Shown: positions 44,961-53,635 of the stretch, in pieces
Layout: every line of letters starts with the position of its first letter
How positions within the stretch are numbered: the first letter of the stretch is position 1
Source: Planctomycetota bacterium
GTDB lineage: Bacteria; Planctomycetota; Planctomycetia; Pirellulales; Lacipirellulaceae
Direction of reading: 5' to 3'
Assembly (NCBI GenBank): GCA_029259945.1
Contig: JAJDEF010000022.1
Coordinates: forward strand, 372,001-436,000
DNA length: 64,000 bases
Translations under genes and position numbers: made by a program
Notes under the pieces: model-generated
Told to the model about the DNA's origin: nothing
What the model saw: only the letters and a program-made list of their open reading frames with translations
Databases searched by the model: none

Positions 44961-45650
44961 TTACGCCGCCGTCTTCTTACGTGCCCAATTCTCCCAAACG
45001 AATTCGTAGCACCACGTTTCTTCGTGGGTCGATCCAAGTTGCCGACGCAGCTCGTTTCTTTGTTCCATGGCATCGTCGACAAAGTCGTGAAATTGAATCT
45101 GAAGGTTGTCAATCTGCTGGATCAAACCCGTTTCGATTAGGCGACGTAGCAGCGGATATTCCCCTCCCTCGATATTGATTTTCATGAGGTCGACGCGTCC
45201 GAGATCCAACTCTTTCCAAACAGACAGGACGTCCCTGACTTCCGCAGACACCGTGTTGTCGGTGTCTTTCCCTCGGAAAAAGCTCGAGGCATCGTCGTCT
45301 GCGCTAAGCGACAACTTTTCGTCCCGTGCGCCTAGTCCGTAGTTAAAGACCGATACCTTCGGTTCCTGTGAGAAACGCTCGTCACACTTTCGGCAAAACG
45401 AAGGCATGGGCTCGAACACGAGGGTCCGACAGTGATATCGGTCAACGAGCGTGCTGGCAAAGTCTCCCTGATAACCACCTACGTCCAAAACAAGGCTGGT
45501 CTCATCAAGCGAGTAATCCAATCGCAACGTGGTTTCGCCACGGTCACGCTTCCATTGTTTGACCGACACAAAGAACGGATCTTTCACGATCGTCCGCTTG
45601 TAAAATTTGGTGACCGGCTTTAGCAATATATCTGAAAGTGTACTTGGCAC
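44961..45650 (-). CDS. FkbM family methyltransferase
   Basis: A 229-residue SAM enzyme with TSLVLDVGGYQGDFASTLVD (SAM motif I), TLVFEPMPSFCRKCDERF and VDLMKINIEGGEYPLLRRLI (the FkbM KxxIEGxE signature). The start is GTG. It follows the GT4 gene by 77 bases and precedes the rfbF cassette. The likely role is O-methylation of a glycan sugar; the substrate is unknown. Confidence 0.86.
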   Translation of the reverse strand: MPSTLSDILLKPVTKFYKRTIVKDPFFVSVKQWKRDRGETTLRLDYSLDETSLVLDVGGYQGDFASTLVDRYHCRTLVFEPMPSFCRKCDERFSQEPKVSVFNYGLGARDEKLSLSADDDASSFFRGKDTDNTVSAEVRDVLSVWKELDLGRVDLMKINIEGGEYPLLRRLIETGLIQQIDNLQIQFHDFVDDAMEQRNELRRQLGSTHEETWCYEFVWENWARKKTAA

Positions 45651-45727
45651 CCTATGCCTCCTGTATGTTTTCTCGTCGAACTACACCAAACCGCACCAAA
45701 GCGGCACGTTGTAAATCACAGCGCAAC

Positions 45728-46798
45728 TCAAGCGGCTGCCTCGTGTTGCCAAAGTCGGTCGTAAACTTGCCCGACTCCTTGAAGTTCTCTAGCAACGCTA
45801 AATTCCTTCTCGGCAGTTTCTCTTGCACCTTGTGCCATCGCAGAGGCAAGATCAAGGTCGTCGAGAATCTCGCCAATCGCCTTACACACTCGCTCTAAAT
45901 CGTCGACCGGGACAAGCAAACCACTTTTGCCATTCGCCACAAACGTGGCATATGCACCCGTATCGCTCACCACTACAGGTGTGCCCGACGCCATCGCTTC
46001 GAGGGGGGTCATCCCGTATCCTTCGTAACGTGGCACCGCTACCAAAAGCTTCAAAGCAGAAAGAATCTTCGGGAGTTCTTCTTTCGCAATCTCCCCGGTA
46101 AATAGAATGCGCTCGCTGAGCCCCGCCTCCGAGATGCGGCGCTCTAAATCCGCTTGAAATCGGGCGAATCTTACTTCGGTTTTTCCGATCACCAACGCAG
46201 TCATCCCCGGACGCTTTGGCAACTCACGAATCATCGCGTCAACAAAAAGGTCGGTCCCTTTCTCGGGTCGAACGCGGCCCACTGTCGCGATTCCACCGAG
46301 GCCAGGATAGCCGGTCGCTTGCCAAGCCATGTCGCGATTTTCTGCGACACGAAATCGAGCCGTATCAACCCCGTGGGGAACTATCGCAACCACATTCGGC
46401 ACAAAACAGGCTGCTTTGGGCGAGGTAGCAACAACCGCGTCCATCTTGGAAATCAAAAATCTCGGAAACGCAGAATGTCGGCGAATGGCAGCCGAAGTGA
46501 AAACCGTCTTGATCGGAAATCTCAACACATCTCGTGCAAAAATTGCCCAAAACATCTCGCAGTTGCGCCGCACGTGCCAAAGTATGTGACGCCGTTTGCA
46601 CGGAGCTCGTCGCGAAATCGCCAAAGCGCTCCAAATAGAAACTGGTTTGGTGCGGACGGTGGGAAGTGGACTTCCGCTAAGCATGATGTCGTAGTTCAAC
46701 TCTTGAAAACGCAAGAGTTGATCGATAGTCGCCGATACCCCGGTAAAATTCCGATGTAAATTCGTAACAATCAATTCAGGCGACATCTTGCTTGTCAT
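45728..46798 (-). CDS. glycosyltransferase family 4 (first gene of the cluster)
   Basis: A GT-B enzyme of about 357 residues from the ATG at 46798 (46786 is a second in-frame choice). The frame runs on to 47026 without recognisable sequence and would overlap the divergent peptidase gene. The N-terminal half has LHRNFTGVSATIDQLLR; the C-terminal half has GIATVGRVRPEKGTDLFVDA, ILFTGEIAKEELPKIL and VAVPRYEGYGMTPLEAMASG with the E-x7-E pair. It is transcribed divergently from the M28 peptidase gene across 217 bases. Confidence 0.86.
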   Translation of the reverse strand: MTSKMSPELIVTNLHRNFTGVSATIDQLLRFQELNYDIMLSGSPLPTVRTKPVSIWSALAISRRAPCKRRHILWHVRRNCEMFWAIFARDVLRFPIKTVFTSAAIRRHSAFPRFLISKMDAVVATSPKAACFVPNVVAIVPHGVDTARFRVAENRDMAWQATGYPGLGGIATVGRVRPEKGTDLFVDAMIRELPKRPGMTALVIGKTEVRFARFQADLERRISEAGLSERILFTGEIAKEELPKILSALKLLVAVPRYEGYGMTPLEAMASGTPVVVSDTGAYATFVANGKSGLLVPVDDLERVCKAIGEILDDLDLASAMAQGARETAEKEFSVARELQGVGQVYDRLWQHEAAA

Positions 46799-47015
46799 AG
46801 CGATACAACCACCCCTCATCAGCAGCTTTTGGCGACCAGAAGCGAACCAGACGCCCCAAAAAATCTGTGCGAATTCTAGGAACCCGTCCAAACAACAACA
46901 AGGCAAGTTAGGCAAACCTGAAACCACACAGAACCTAGCCTCGCCGCACCCAAGAGACCGGGATACAATATCTCTCACGCAATCACTTGCCCTACCCAAA
47001 ACCCCTCGAACCGGC

Positions 47016-48017
47016 ATGAAACTCAACTACACCCGTTTTGCAGTGCTATCAGCAACTCTTTCGATCATGCCCGCCATTCATGGCTTAGCCGCAGACCAAC
47101 CAACAACTGCTAGCACAAAAACTCCGAAGGCTTCATCCACAGCAACAAAGTTCGACGGGCAACGTGCTTACACATATTTGAAGCAACTCTGTTCTTTTGG
47201 CAACCGAATGAGCGGAAGCCCCGGCATGCAACAGCAGCAACAGTTGCTGGAAAAGCACTTCGTACAGCTCGGGGCCAAATTTGAATACCAACCTTTTCCC
47301 GGCAAAAAAAATCCCCGAACAGGCAAACAGGTTCCGATGGCGAACATTATTGTTCAGTGGAATCCTAAAGCCTCCGAGCGAATTTTGCTCTGTGCCCACT
47401 ACGACACGCGACCGCTACCCGATCGCGACTCCAATCCCCATCGTGCCCGAAATGGAGTATTCCTAGGCGCCAACGATGGGGCCAGCGGCGTGGCGGTGCT
47501 CATGGAAATGGCACACCACGTCGGCAGCTTGCCGCAGCGCTATGGTTTGGATTTTGTATTTTTCGACGCCGAAGAGTTTATCTACGACGAACGGCGAGAT
47601 CGATTTTTTCTGGGCAGCGAGTGGTTTGCACGCCAGTACCGCGACAACCCACCCAACTATCGCTATGTGGCAGGCGTGCTGCTCGACATGGTCGGCGATG
47701 CAAAATTGACGGTCTACCAAGAGCGTAACAGCGTGACTTGGCCTGACACCCGTCCGATTGTCAAAGAGATTTGGAACACAGCAAACCGTTTGGGCATCAA
47801 AGAATTTATCCCGCGAGTCGGATACGAAGTCCGCGACGACCATGTCCCTCTTCATCAAATCGCGAAGATTCCGATCTGCGACATCATCGACTTCCAGTAT
47901 CCCAACCGTAACAACACCTACTGGCACACCACCGCCGACGCACCAGGCAGGTGCTCTGCCGACTCGCTTGGCAAAGTGGGCCTCGTCATCCAAGAATGGC
48001 TGACGACCAAGCCATAG
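47016..48017 (+). CDS. exported M28-family peptidase / glutaminyl-peptide cyclotransferase-like protein
   Basis: A zinc-dependent hydrolase fold of 333 residues. The chosen ATG at 47016 begins a signal peptide (MKLNYTRFAVLSATLSIMPA, cut near HGLAADQ). The zinc-site motifs are LLCAHYDTRPLP (His, Asp), LGANDGASGVAVLMEMA, VFFDAEEF (Glu-Glu), LLDMVGDAK, and the late DHVPLHQI with TYWHTTADAPGRC (His). These fit both M28 aminopeptidases and bacterial glutaminyl cyclases; the HYDTR and late WHT features lean to the cyclase type. It lies outside the glycan locus and would act in the periplasm. Confidence 0.82.
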   Translation: MKLNYTRFAVLSATLSIMPAIHGLAADQPTTASTKTPKASSTATKFDGQRAYTYLKQLCSFGNRMSGSPGMQQQQQLLEKHFVQLGAKFEYQPFPGKKNPRTGKQVPMANIIVQWNPKASERILLCAHYDTRPLPDRDSNPHRARNGVFLGANDGASGVAVLMEMAHHVGSLPQRYGLDFVFFDAEEFIYDERRDRFFLGSEWFARQYRDNPPNYRYVAGVLLDMVGDAKLTVYQERNSVTWPDTRPIVKEIWNTANRLGIKEFIPRVGYEVRDDHVPLHQIAKIPICDIIDFQYPNRNNTYWHTTADAPGRCSADSLGKVGLVIQEWLTTKP

Positions 48018-48092
48018 AAGTCCTTTTGCCTGCTTGGTCGTTCAACTAGCATAACGACTGACAAACCGTCCCCATCTAGGATCCCCCCCCTG

Positions 48093-48749
48093 ATGCTCCC
48101 CGACCCACTACGTTTGGCGATCGCTTTTGTGCCGTTGGCAGCTTATTGCTTGCTGATTGCGCTACTTAATGCCCGACGCCGACCTTTCCTTACCACCGGC
48201 GGTGCCGACCTAGCCGCTCTGGGGGCTGCGCTATCGGGGCTGGTCTTAGTCGGGCCGATCGAATTGTTTCGCCCCGAGGCCGCCTCCACCGAATATGGCA
48301 GCTACGTCTGGCTGTTTCTCTTGGTCTTCTATTGGCTGTGCGTCTGGTTGGTTGTGCTCCTGGGTCGACCTCGGCTGGTGGTCTACAATGTTAGTGTCGA
48401 CGAGCTTAGGCCCGTGTTAGCCGAGGCAGCACGAGCCATGGATACCCAGGCACGTTGGGCGGGCGACAGCCTCGTACTACCAACCTTAGAAATTCAACTG
48501 CATCTCGAAAGCTTTGACTTCATGCGACACGTTTCACTGATTTCGAGTGGTTCAACACAAAATATGACTGCCTGGAGACAACTGGCCAACCATCTCTATC
48601 CGCAACTGAAACCACTTCGAGTCGAACCAAACCCGCGCGCGTTAGGGTTCGTCCTGTTTGCACTGGCGCTGTTTTGCGCCAGCACAGGACACCTGCTGGC
48701 AAACCCTCAACGAGTCGCACAAGCCATGCAAGAAATATTCACCTACTGA
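48093..48749 (+). CDS. hypothetical membrane protein
   Basis: I do not recognise the family. The 218 residues begin with three likely membrane helices (LRLAIAFVPLAAYCLLIALL; LAALGAALSGLVLVGPIEL; SYVWLFLLVFYWLCVWLVVL). A soluble domain of about 80 residues (LVVYNVSVDELRPVLAEAAR onward) follows, then a last helix (LGFVLFALALFCASTGHLL). The soluble part with YNVSVDELRPVL and WAGDSLVLPTLEIQLHL looks like a small alpha/beta sensor-type fold. It follows the M28 gene by 75 bases. A run of eight C (48083-48090) ends two bases before the ATG. Confidence 0.75.
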   Translation: MLPDPLRLAIAFVPLAAYCLLIALLNARRRPFLTTGGADLAALGAALSGLVLVGPIELFRPEAASTEYGSYVWLFLLVFYWLCVWLVVLLGRPRLVVYNVSVDELRPVLAEAARAMDTQARWAGDSLVLPTLEIQLHLESFDFMRHVSLISSGSTQNMTAWRQLANHLYPQLKPLRVEPNPRALGFVLFALALFCASTGHLLANPQRVAQAMQEIFTY

Positions 48750-48763
48750 GCATGCGGCGGTGT

Positions 48764-49072
48764 TCACACAGCATCCTCCATCACACGAAACACCACGCGA
48801 AACGTCTTGTACCCCGCCTCTATTTTGTCGCCATAGATCGTGGTGAGTTCTTCCCGTAATGCCGCAGCAGTAGCAAATCCGTCGGGTAGCGCATCTTCGT
48901 CGGTAAGCCGCTCGAGCTCGATCTGCTCGACCCGCTCAATATGGATATAGCCAATACCCGGGATATAGCTCCTTTGCCCGGCGCGCATCATGCGCCATCG
49001 CCAAAGGCGGATAGTTTGAGTTTTTTCGCCCCGGCGGATCGCAGGTAAGAATTTTTTCTTAAAGAGCAGCAT
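48764..49072 (-). CDS. ASCH domain protein
   Basis: A small protein of 102 residues from the ATG at 49072 (MLLFKKKFLPAIRRGEKTQT). The ASCH beta-barrel is marked by the basic GxKxxT motif in RRGEKTQTIRLW and by the IHIERVEQIELERLTDEDA strand region. ASCH domains bind RNA or modified nucleotides; some are N4-acetylcytidine amidohydrolases (YqfB), but this protein cannot be assigned that activity from sequence. Its frame extends further upstream without recognisable content. It converges with the hypothetical membrane protein gene. Confidence 0.75.
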   Translation of the reverse strand: MLLFKKKFLPAIRRGEKTQTIRLWRWRMMRAGQRSYIPGIGYIHIERVEQIELERLTDEDALPDGFATAAALREELTTIYGDKIEAGYKTFRVVFRVMEDAV

Positions 49073-49448
49073 CGGCAGCTTCGTTTCGAGGGCTTCGGCA
49101 AAGGCAGGGAGGCCCGTAGAAGGGAAATCCCACGGCAGAAAACGCGTCGAAATTCTACTCAACCTGCGGAAACAGAAGGAGAACAAGACTCTGACAGATG
49201 ACTGCCAACGGTCTGTCACCCACAGAAGTCTGCCCCTGACACCACCCCCAGATCGTTTTAAGACAGAATAGCGACTCGTATCGCTGCGAGTCCCCTTGCA
49301 TGGCCCTGTCCCCGTTCTATAATTCGTGAACCCAAATTCTTTCTTCAGCCTCCCCCCAAGGGGATGGTTTGCCGAAAAGCTACGCTTAAATTAGCTGCTG
49401 AAAGTGAGGGTAAATGCTTGTGTTGTAAGTGTTTGCGACACAAAAAAG
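49073..49448. other. intergenic region of 376 bases upstream of tRNA-Gly
   Basis: It contains a good sigma70-type promoter at 49296-49323 reading toward the tRNA and tig. The first 220 bases hold nothing recognisable. Confidence 0.5.
49296..49323 (+). promoter_or_regulatory. sigma70-type promoter for tRNA-Gly, tig and possibly clpP
   Basis: TTGCAT (49296-49301), a 16-base spacer and a perfect TATAAT (49318-49323). Transcription would start near 49330, about 120 bases before the tRNA. Confidence 0.55.
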
Positions 49449-49521
49449 GCGGGTGTAGCTCAGTTGGTAGAGCACAACGTTGCCAACGTTGTTGTCGTCG
49501 GTTCGAATCCGATCACCCGCT
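49449..49521 (+). tRNA. tRNA-Gly (anticodon GCC)
   Basis: A full 73-base cloverleaf. The acceptor GCGGGTG pairs with CACCCGC, the D arm is GCTC/GAGC, the anticodon stem CAACG/CGTTG encloses the loop TTGCCAA with anticodon GCC at positions 34-36, and the T arm has the TTCGAAT loop. The discriminator is T. The 3' CCA is not encoded. It lies 103 bases before tig and probably shares its transcript. Confidence 0.97.
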
Positions 49522-49624
49522 CTCAAAAGTTCGATTCGGCCCTCCCGGGTCATTCCACGGTTCGCCGAGGAATCTCGCGGCGGTCGATCTCCCAAGTCAT
49601 CAGATAGACACAGGTTGCAATTTA

Positions 49625-51139
49625 ATGGCCGCAGACGAATTAGATGAAGTCAAGGCAGACACCCTCACCGACGATACGCTCACCGACAATGAGCCTGAAG
49701 TCGAGGATGATCGCCTCAATCTCGAGGTCAACGTCGAAAGCCCCAGCGCATGCGAACGTCACGTGACGGTCACCGTGGCTCGCGAAGATATCGATCGCTA
49801 TCTCGATAATGCCTACAACGACCTGATGCCCACAGCCAATGTGCCCGGTTTTCGCATCGGTCGCGCTCCGCGCAAGCTAGTCGAAAGCCAGTTCAAGAAG
49901 GACGTCGGCGAACAAATCAAAGGTTCGTTGCTGATGGACAGCTTGGGCCAAATCAGCGACGAACAAGACTTCACCGCAATTGGCGAGCCCGATGTCAATG
50001 TCGATTCCCTGGAAATTCCTCAAGAAGGGCCCATGACCTTCGAGTTTAATATCGAAGTTCGTCCCGATTTTGAAATGCCCCAGTGGAAGGGTCTAAAGCT
50101 AAAACGGGCGGTTCGAGACTTCACCGACGAAGATGTCGACCAGCAACTCGAAAAGATGCTCACACGGTTTGGCCAACTCGTGCCTCACGAAGGCCCTGCC
50201 GCCGTGGGCGACTATCTAACCGTCAACATGGTTTCCAGCCTCGACGACAAGCAACTTGCTTCTGCGCAAGAGCTTGTCATGCGTATCCGTCCAACCCTGA
50301 GCTTCCCAGACGGGCAACTCGAAGGATTCGATAAGCTCATCGACGGAGCCAAGGCCGACGACAAGCGTAGCGCCAAGGTCGAGCTAACCGACGATGCCCC
50401 GAACGAAGAAGTTCGTGGCAAGACCGTCGATATCGAATTCGAAGTTCTCGAAGTCAAGAAACTCAAGCTGCCAGAGCTGACCGAAGATTTCCTCAAAGAA
50501 ATGGGCGATTTCGAAACCGAAGAGAAGCTCCGCGAAGCCATTCAGGCAAACCTCCAGCGCCAGTTGGAATACGAGCAACAGCAACAGATACGCGGTCAGA
50601 TTACCGCCTCGCTCACCGAAGCAGCCGACTGGGAGTTGCCGCAAGGCTTGTTAAAGCGGCAAAGTGCTCGCGAGCTGGAGCGATCGGTCATGGAACTTCG
50701 AAGAGCCGGTTTCAGCGAAGAAGAAATTCGTGCTCGCGAAAATCTCTTGCAGCAAAACAGTGCCGCTTCGACCGAAAAGGGCCTCAAAGAGCACTTCATC
50801 CTAGAACGCATCGCCGAAGAAGCCAACATTGAGGCGGAAGAAGGCGATTTCCAAAAAGAAATTTTCCTGATTGCCGCCCAAAGTGGTGAGTCGCCGCGAC
50901 GTGTTCGAGCCCAAATCGAAAAGCGTGGCATGATGGATGTATTACAGAACCAGATTATCGAGCGTAAGGTGCTAGAGCTCGTCCAGGGTGAAGCAAAGTT
51001 CAAGGACGAACCCTTTGTACCTGAGCCCATGGATGTCGAAGCAGTTCATCTGGCGGCAGGAGGCGAGGGAGGGTCAAATGTCCCAGACGCCACCGCCGAC
51101 GAGACCGATGCAGAAACAACAGAAGCAGAAGTTTCATAG
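49625..51139 (+). CDS. tig: trigger factor (ribosome-associated chaperone, peptidyl-prolyl isomerase)
   Basis: Binds the ribosome exit tunnel and helps nascent chains fold. The open frame runs back through the tRNA, but the true start is the ATG at 49625 (MAADELDEVKAD), giving 504 residues against about 430 in E. coli. The extra length is an acidic N-terminal lead of about 30 residues and an acidic C-terminal tail. The ribosome-docking signature is VPGFRIGRAPRKLVE (the GFRxGxxP motif), followed by the PPIase domain (EGPAAVGDYLTVN) and a helical C-terminal domain. It is followed by two clpP genes, a conserved order. Confidence 0.95.
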   Translation: MAADELDEVKADTLTDDTLTDNEPEVEDDRLNLEVNVESPSACERHVTVTVAREDIDRYLDNAYNDLMPTANVPGFRIGRAPRKLVESQFKKDVGEQIKGSLLMDSLGQISDEQDFTAIGEPDVNVDSLEIPQEGPMTFEFNIEVRPDFEMPQWKGLKLKRAVRDFTDEDVDQQLEKMLTRFGQLVPHEGPAAVGDYLTVNMVSSLDDKQLASAQELVMRIRPTLSFPDGQLEGFDKLIDGAKADDKRSAKVELTDDAPNEEVRGKTVDIEFEVLEVKKLKLPELTEDFLKEMGDFETEEKLREAIQANLQRQLEYEQQQQIRGQITASLTEAADWELPQGLLKRQSARELERSVMELRRAGFSEEEIRARENLLQQNSAASTEKGLKEHFILERIAEEANIEAEEGDFQKEIFLIAAQSGESPRRVRAQIEKRGMMDVLQNQIIERKVLELVQGEAKFKDEPFVPEPMDVEAVHLAAGGEGGSNVPDATADETDAETTEAEVS

Positions 51140-51214
51140 CATTGTGCAGTAGCATCCCCCCCAAAAAAAATTGCTCAACAGATAGAATTACTTGAACTGA
51201 AAACAAACTTAGAA

Positions 51215-51335
51215 TTTCACCACAGAGACACAGAGAACACAGAGCATTTCCAAACTAGAGAACAATGAATCTTAGACGTCCGAAGATTCATCTTATTGGT
51301 TATTTTCTCCGTGCCCTCCGTGTCTCTGTGGTAAA
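51215..51335. repeat. imperfect inverted-repeat element with CACAGAGACACAGAG arms
   Basis: The left arm (CCACAGAGACACAGAGAACA, from 51219) and the right arm (TGTCTCTGTGG, ending about 51332) are complementary. Inside them the perfect nine-base hairpin ATGAATCTT/AAGATTCAT lies at 51265-51291 around a GACGTC core. Similar ACCACAGAGACACAGAG repeats occur between genes in many unrelated bacterial genomes. The element lies in the 320-base gap between tig and clpP1; nothing else is seen in that gap. Confidence 0.65.
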
Positions 51336-51459
51336 TCTTCTTTTTCACTTTGAGTAAAATTAGTGACTCGCCCGCCTCTCGCTGCGATAGCGAAGGCGAC
51401 CTACGGAAAGATATCTTGACGAGACTCTCAGCATAAGAGTTCTCCACAAAGGATTGGAT

Positions 51460-52107
51460 ATGAACAAAAACACGTCGGCCCATTTTCCGCCAAGTTTTGA
51501 TCCGCAAATGGCCGCCGCGATGCGCGACTATCAGCGCCAACGCCAGATGACCCTCGGCGATCTGCTGCTCGAAAATCGGGTGATCTTCTTGCAGGGCGAA
51601 ATCTACGATGGTAACGCCAACGAACTCGTGATGAAGCTACTTTACCTTCAGAGCGAAAACCGCCGTAAAGATATTCACTTCTACATCAACTCGCCAGGCG
51701 GCAGCGTCACTTCCACACTGGCCATCTACGACACCATGCAAATGATCTCGCCACCCGTCTCGACCTACTGCGTCGGCCTAGCTGCCAGTGGCGGTGCAGT
51801 GCTACTAGCAGGCGGTGCCGAGAAAAAACGCTTTGCACTAAAACACTCGAAAGTCATGATCCACCAGCCCCACGGCGGAGTCGGCGGCCAAGTTTCTGAC
51901 ATCGAAATCCAAGCCAACGAGATTCTTCGCACCCGCGAAACGCTCAACGAAATACTCGCCGGCCACACCGGGAAAACCGTCGAAGAAATCGGCGCCGCTT
52001 GTGACCGTGACTACTACATGACTGCCAGCGAAGCAAAAGAGTACGGCATCGTCGATGACATCCTGTCGACACCACCTGCCAGCGAAAACGAAGACGACGA
52101 AGAATAA
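51460..52107 (+). CDS. clpP1: ATP-dependent Clp protease proteolytic subunit, first copy
   Basis: A serine protease subunit of 215 residues. The ATG at 51460 is preferred over a TTG two codons earlier because AAAGGA (51448-51453) is six bases upstream of it. The catalytic triad motifs are present: Ser in GLAASGGAVLLAGG, His in SKVMIHQPHGG and Asp in CDRDYYMTASEAKEYG. The sequence near the serine is ASGGA where the second copy has ASMGA, a difference also seen in other unequal ClpP pairs. It is followed 94 bases later by clpP2; the two probably form a mixed 14-mer. No clpX is seen in the window. Confidence 0.94.
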   Translation: MNKNTSAHFPPSFDPQMAAAMRDYQRQRQMTLGDLLLENRVIFLQGEIYDGNANELVMKLLYLQSENRRKDIHFYINSPGGSVTSTLAIYDTMQMISPPVSTYCVGLAASGGAVLLAGGAEKKRFALKHSKVMIHQPHGGVGGQVSDIEIQANEILRTRETLNEILAGHTGKTVEEIGAACDRDYYMTASEAKEYGIVDDILSTPPASENEDDEE

Positions 52108-52201
52108 GGCCAAAGATTGATCCCGCTAGCTCGGCGAATTCTGCCGGTGCCTCAAATAAACTAGGAACTCACCCTCTCAACATCGAACGGATTGCCCAGC
52201 C

Positions 52202-52789
52202 ATGACGCTGATTCCCTACGTCATCGAAAAGTCGGGCCGCGAAGAGCGGGCCATGGATATTTACAGCCGGCTGCTCAAAGATCGCATCGTCTTGATGGGC
52301 TCGGCAGTCAACGACGACGTTGCCAACAGCATCGTGGCCCAACTGTTGTTCCTGCAGTCCGACGACTCCAAGGCCGACATTCATTTCTACATCAATTCGC
52401 CCGGCGGCAGTGTCACCGCTGGCATGGCCATCTACGACACGATGCAGTTCGTCACCTGCGATGTGGCCACCTACTGCCTAGGCCAAGCCGCTTCGATGGG
52501 GGCCCTGTTGCTAGCAGCCGGAGCCGCCGGCAAACGCCACGCACTGCCCAATTCACGAATCATGATTCACCAACCCTCGGCCGGCATGCAAGGCACCGCT
52601 GAAGACATCATGATTCATGCCAATGAGTACAAAAAAACCAAAGAAAAACTAAATCAAATCTTGCTCGAGCACACAGGCCAAACGCTAGAGCAGATCGAAA
52701 AAGACACCGATCGCGACAATTTCATGTCCTCCGAAGAAGCGGTCGAATACAAGCTGATCGACACCGTCGTTTCAAAAATGGACATCTAA
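52202..52789 (+). CDS. clpP2: ATP-dependent Clp protease proteolytic subunit, second copy
   Basis: A canonical ClpP of 195 residues: [20 protein letters not shown] at the N-terminus, [20 protein letters not shown], the catalytic Ser in [14 protein letters not shown], His in [11 protein letters not shown] and Asp in [13 protein letters not shown]. This copy matches the E. coli-like consensus more closely than the first. It needs a Clp/Hsp100 ATPase partner encoded elsewhere. Confidence 0.95.
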   Translation: MTLIPYVIEKSGREERAMDIYSRLLKDRIVLMGSAVNDDVANSIVAQLLFLQSDDSKADIHFYINSPGGSVTAGMAIYDTMQFVTCDVATYCLGQAASMGALLLAAGAAGKRHALPNSRIMIHQPSAGMQGTAEDIMIHANEYKKTKEKLNQILLEHTGQTLEQIEKDTDRDNFMSSEEAVEYKLIDTVVSKMDI

Positions 52790-52855
52790 CTGTTGCTACC
52801 ACGTAGGATGGGCCGCCATGTGTCGGTGTCGTTCGCAACAAGAGGCAGGTCTTGG

Positions 52856-53512
52856 TTATCCCGCCGCCCGGACTTCAAGACGAATGCCCTCATGCTGTTG
52901 TAAGGAAACTAACAACGCGGTCATTTTTGTTGCAGTTGGGTTCCCTTTTTCGCTCAGCATTCGCATGAGGTTTTTGGGGTTAATGTTGGTTTCTTTTCCC
53001 AGTTCTTGAAATCCGATAGTGGCATTCACAAAGTCTCGCAACATAATCTTGGCGGCTTCGATTTCACCACCTAGAAATAGCTCAGAGGCTTCGGCTAGAA
53101 CGGCAGCCCGAAATTTTGGGTTGCCTTCCGCCATTTCTTTGATGGATTCTGTGTAAGGTCTTGTGCGGCCCATGACGCTATTTTTCCTTCTCTTGTTTTT
53201 CTTATGCTCTGCCCAATTGTTTTGCGCCGATTTTATATCGTTGTCTTGGCGGCGTTTTGTTCCTCCACCAAGAAGAAGAACTAACTTTTGGCCCTCTTTG
53301 CCGAAGTAAATCCGAAGGCCCGACCCCCAGTGAATCCGGCGTTCGCTCACGCCTTGGCCGACAGGTTTAACGTCTCCGAAATTTCCCGCCTTCATGAGGG
53401 CAATCGCCGAGAGGACTTTGGCTCGTGCTTTCTCGCCAAGACCAAAAACCCAACGGGCATAGGAATTTTTGCCCGCATCATTTTCGTATTCGAGAACCTC
53501 TAGCTCAGCCAC
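52856..53512 (-). CDS. toxin-antitoxin pair fused in one frame (RelE/HigB-like toxin plus HTH antitoxin)
   Basis: One 218-residue open frame with two parts. Residues 1-100 resemble RelE/ParE-superfamily 'addiction module killer' toxins: RAKVLSAIALMKAGNFGDVK, ERRIHWGSGLRIYF and LVLLLGGGTKRRQDNDI. Residues 114-218 resemble the partner antitoxin, with FRAAVLAEASELFLGGEIEA and an HTH (GFQELGKETNINPKNLMRML). In known modules these are separate genes in this order. Here no stop divides them. An internal ATG at 53173, with GAAGGA about 11 bases upstream, can start free antitoxin. The join contains AGG-AAA-AAT-AGC; one extra A would create a TAG stop. The start of the whole frame is GTG (53512), close behind a palindromic promoter. 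Natural fusion, frameshift mutation and sequencing error are all possible. Confidence 0.78.
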   Translation of the reverse strand: MAELEVLEYENDAGKNSYARWVFGLGEKARAKVLSAIALMKAGNFGDVKPVGQGVSERRIHWGSGLRIYFGKEGQKLVLLLGGGTKRRQDNDIKSAQNNWAEHKKNKRRKNSVMGRTRPYTESIKEMAEGNPKFRAAVLAEASELFLGGEIEAAKIMLRDFVNATIGFQELGKETNINPKNLMRMLSEKGNPTATKMTALLVSLQQHEGIRLEVRAAG

Positions 53513-53515
53513 TTA

Positions 53516-53545
53516 ATGGTATCCTATATGATACCGGAAGTCAAG
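53516..53545 (-). promoter_or_regulatory. promoter with palindromic operator of the toxin-antitoxin locus
   Basis: The palindrome GGTATC-CTATAT-GATACC (53518-53535) is perfect. On the minus strand TTGACT (53545-53540) is followed after 17 bases by TACCAT (53521-53516), so the palindrome fills the space between -35 and -10. This is the layout of autorepressed toxin-antitoxin modules. With this -10 the transcript would begin almost at the GTG, so it may be leaderless, or a different -10 (TATCAT) may be used. Confidence 0.55.
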
Positions 53546-53635
53546 TAAATAATCTGTCGTCCTAGGTATTCCGCGTGTCTTGGTGCGTCAAACAACCGCT
53601 TTATGCTACGCCACGATTATGTCCTACCACCAACA

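Noticed and set aside
51217..51540. A minus-strand open frame containing YHRDTEGTE
   Set aside because: This peptide is the usual false translation of the CACAGAGACACAGAG repeat and overlaps the start of clpP1.
53165..53200. A canonical programmed -1 frameshift heptamer at the toxin-antitoxin junction
   Set aside because: The in-frame sequence is G-AAA-AAT, which does not fit X-XXY-YYZ; only ordinary slippage on the A run remains possible.
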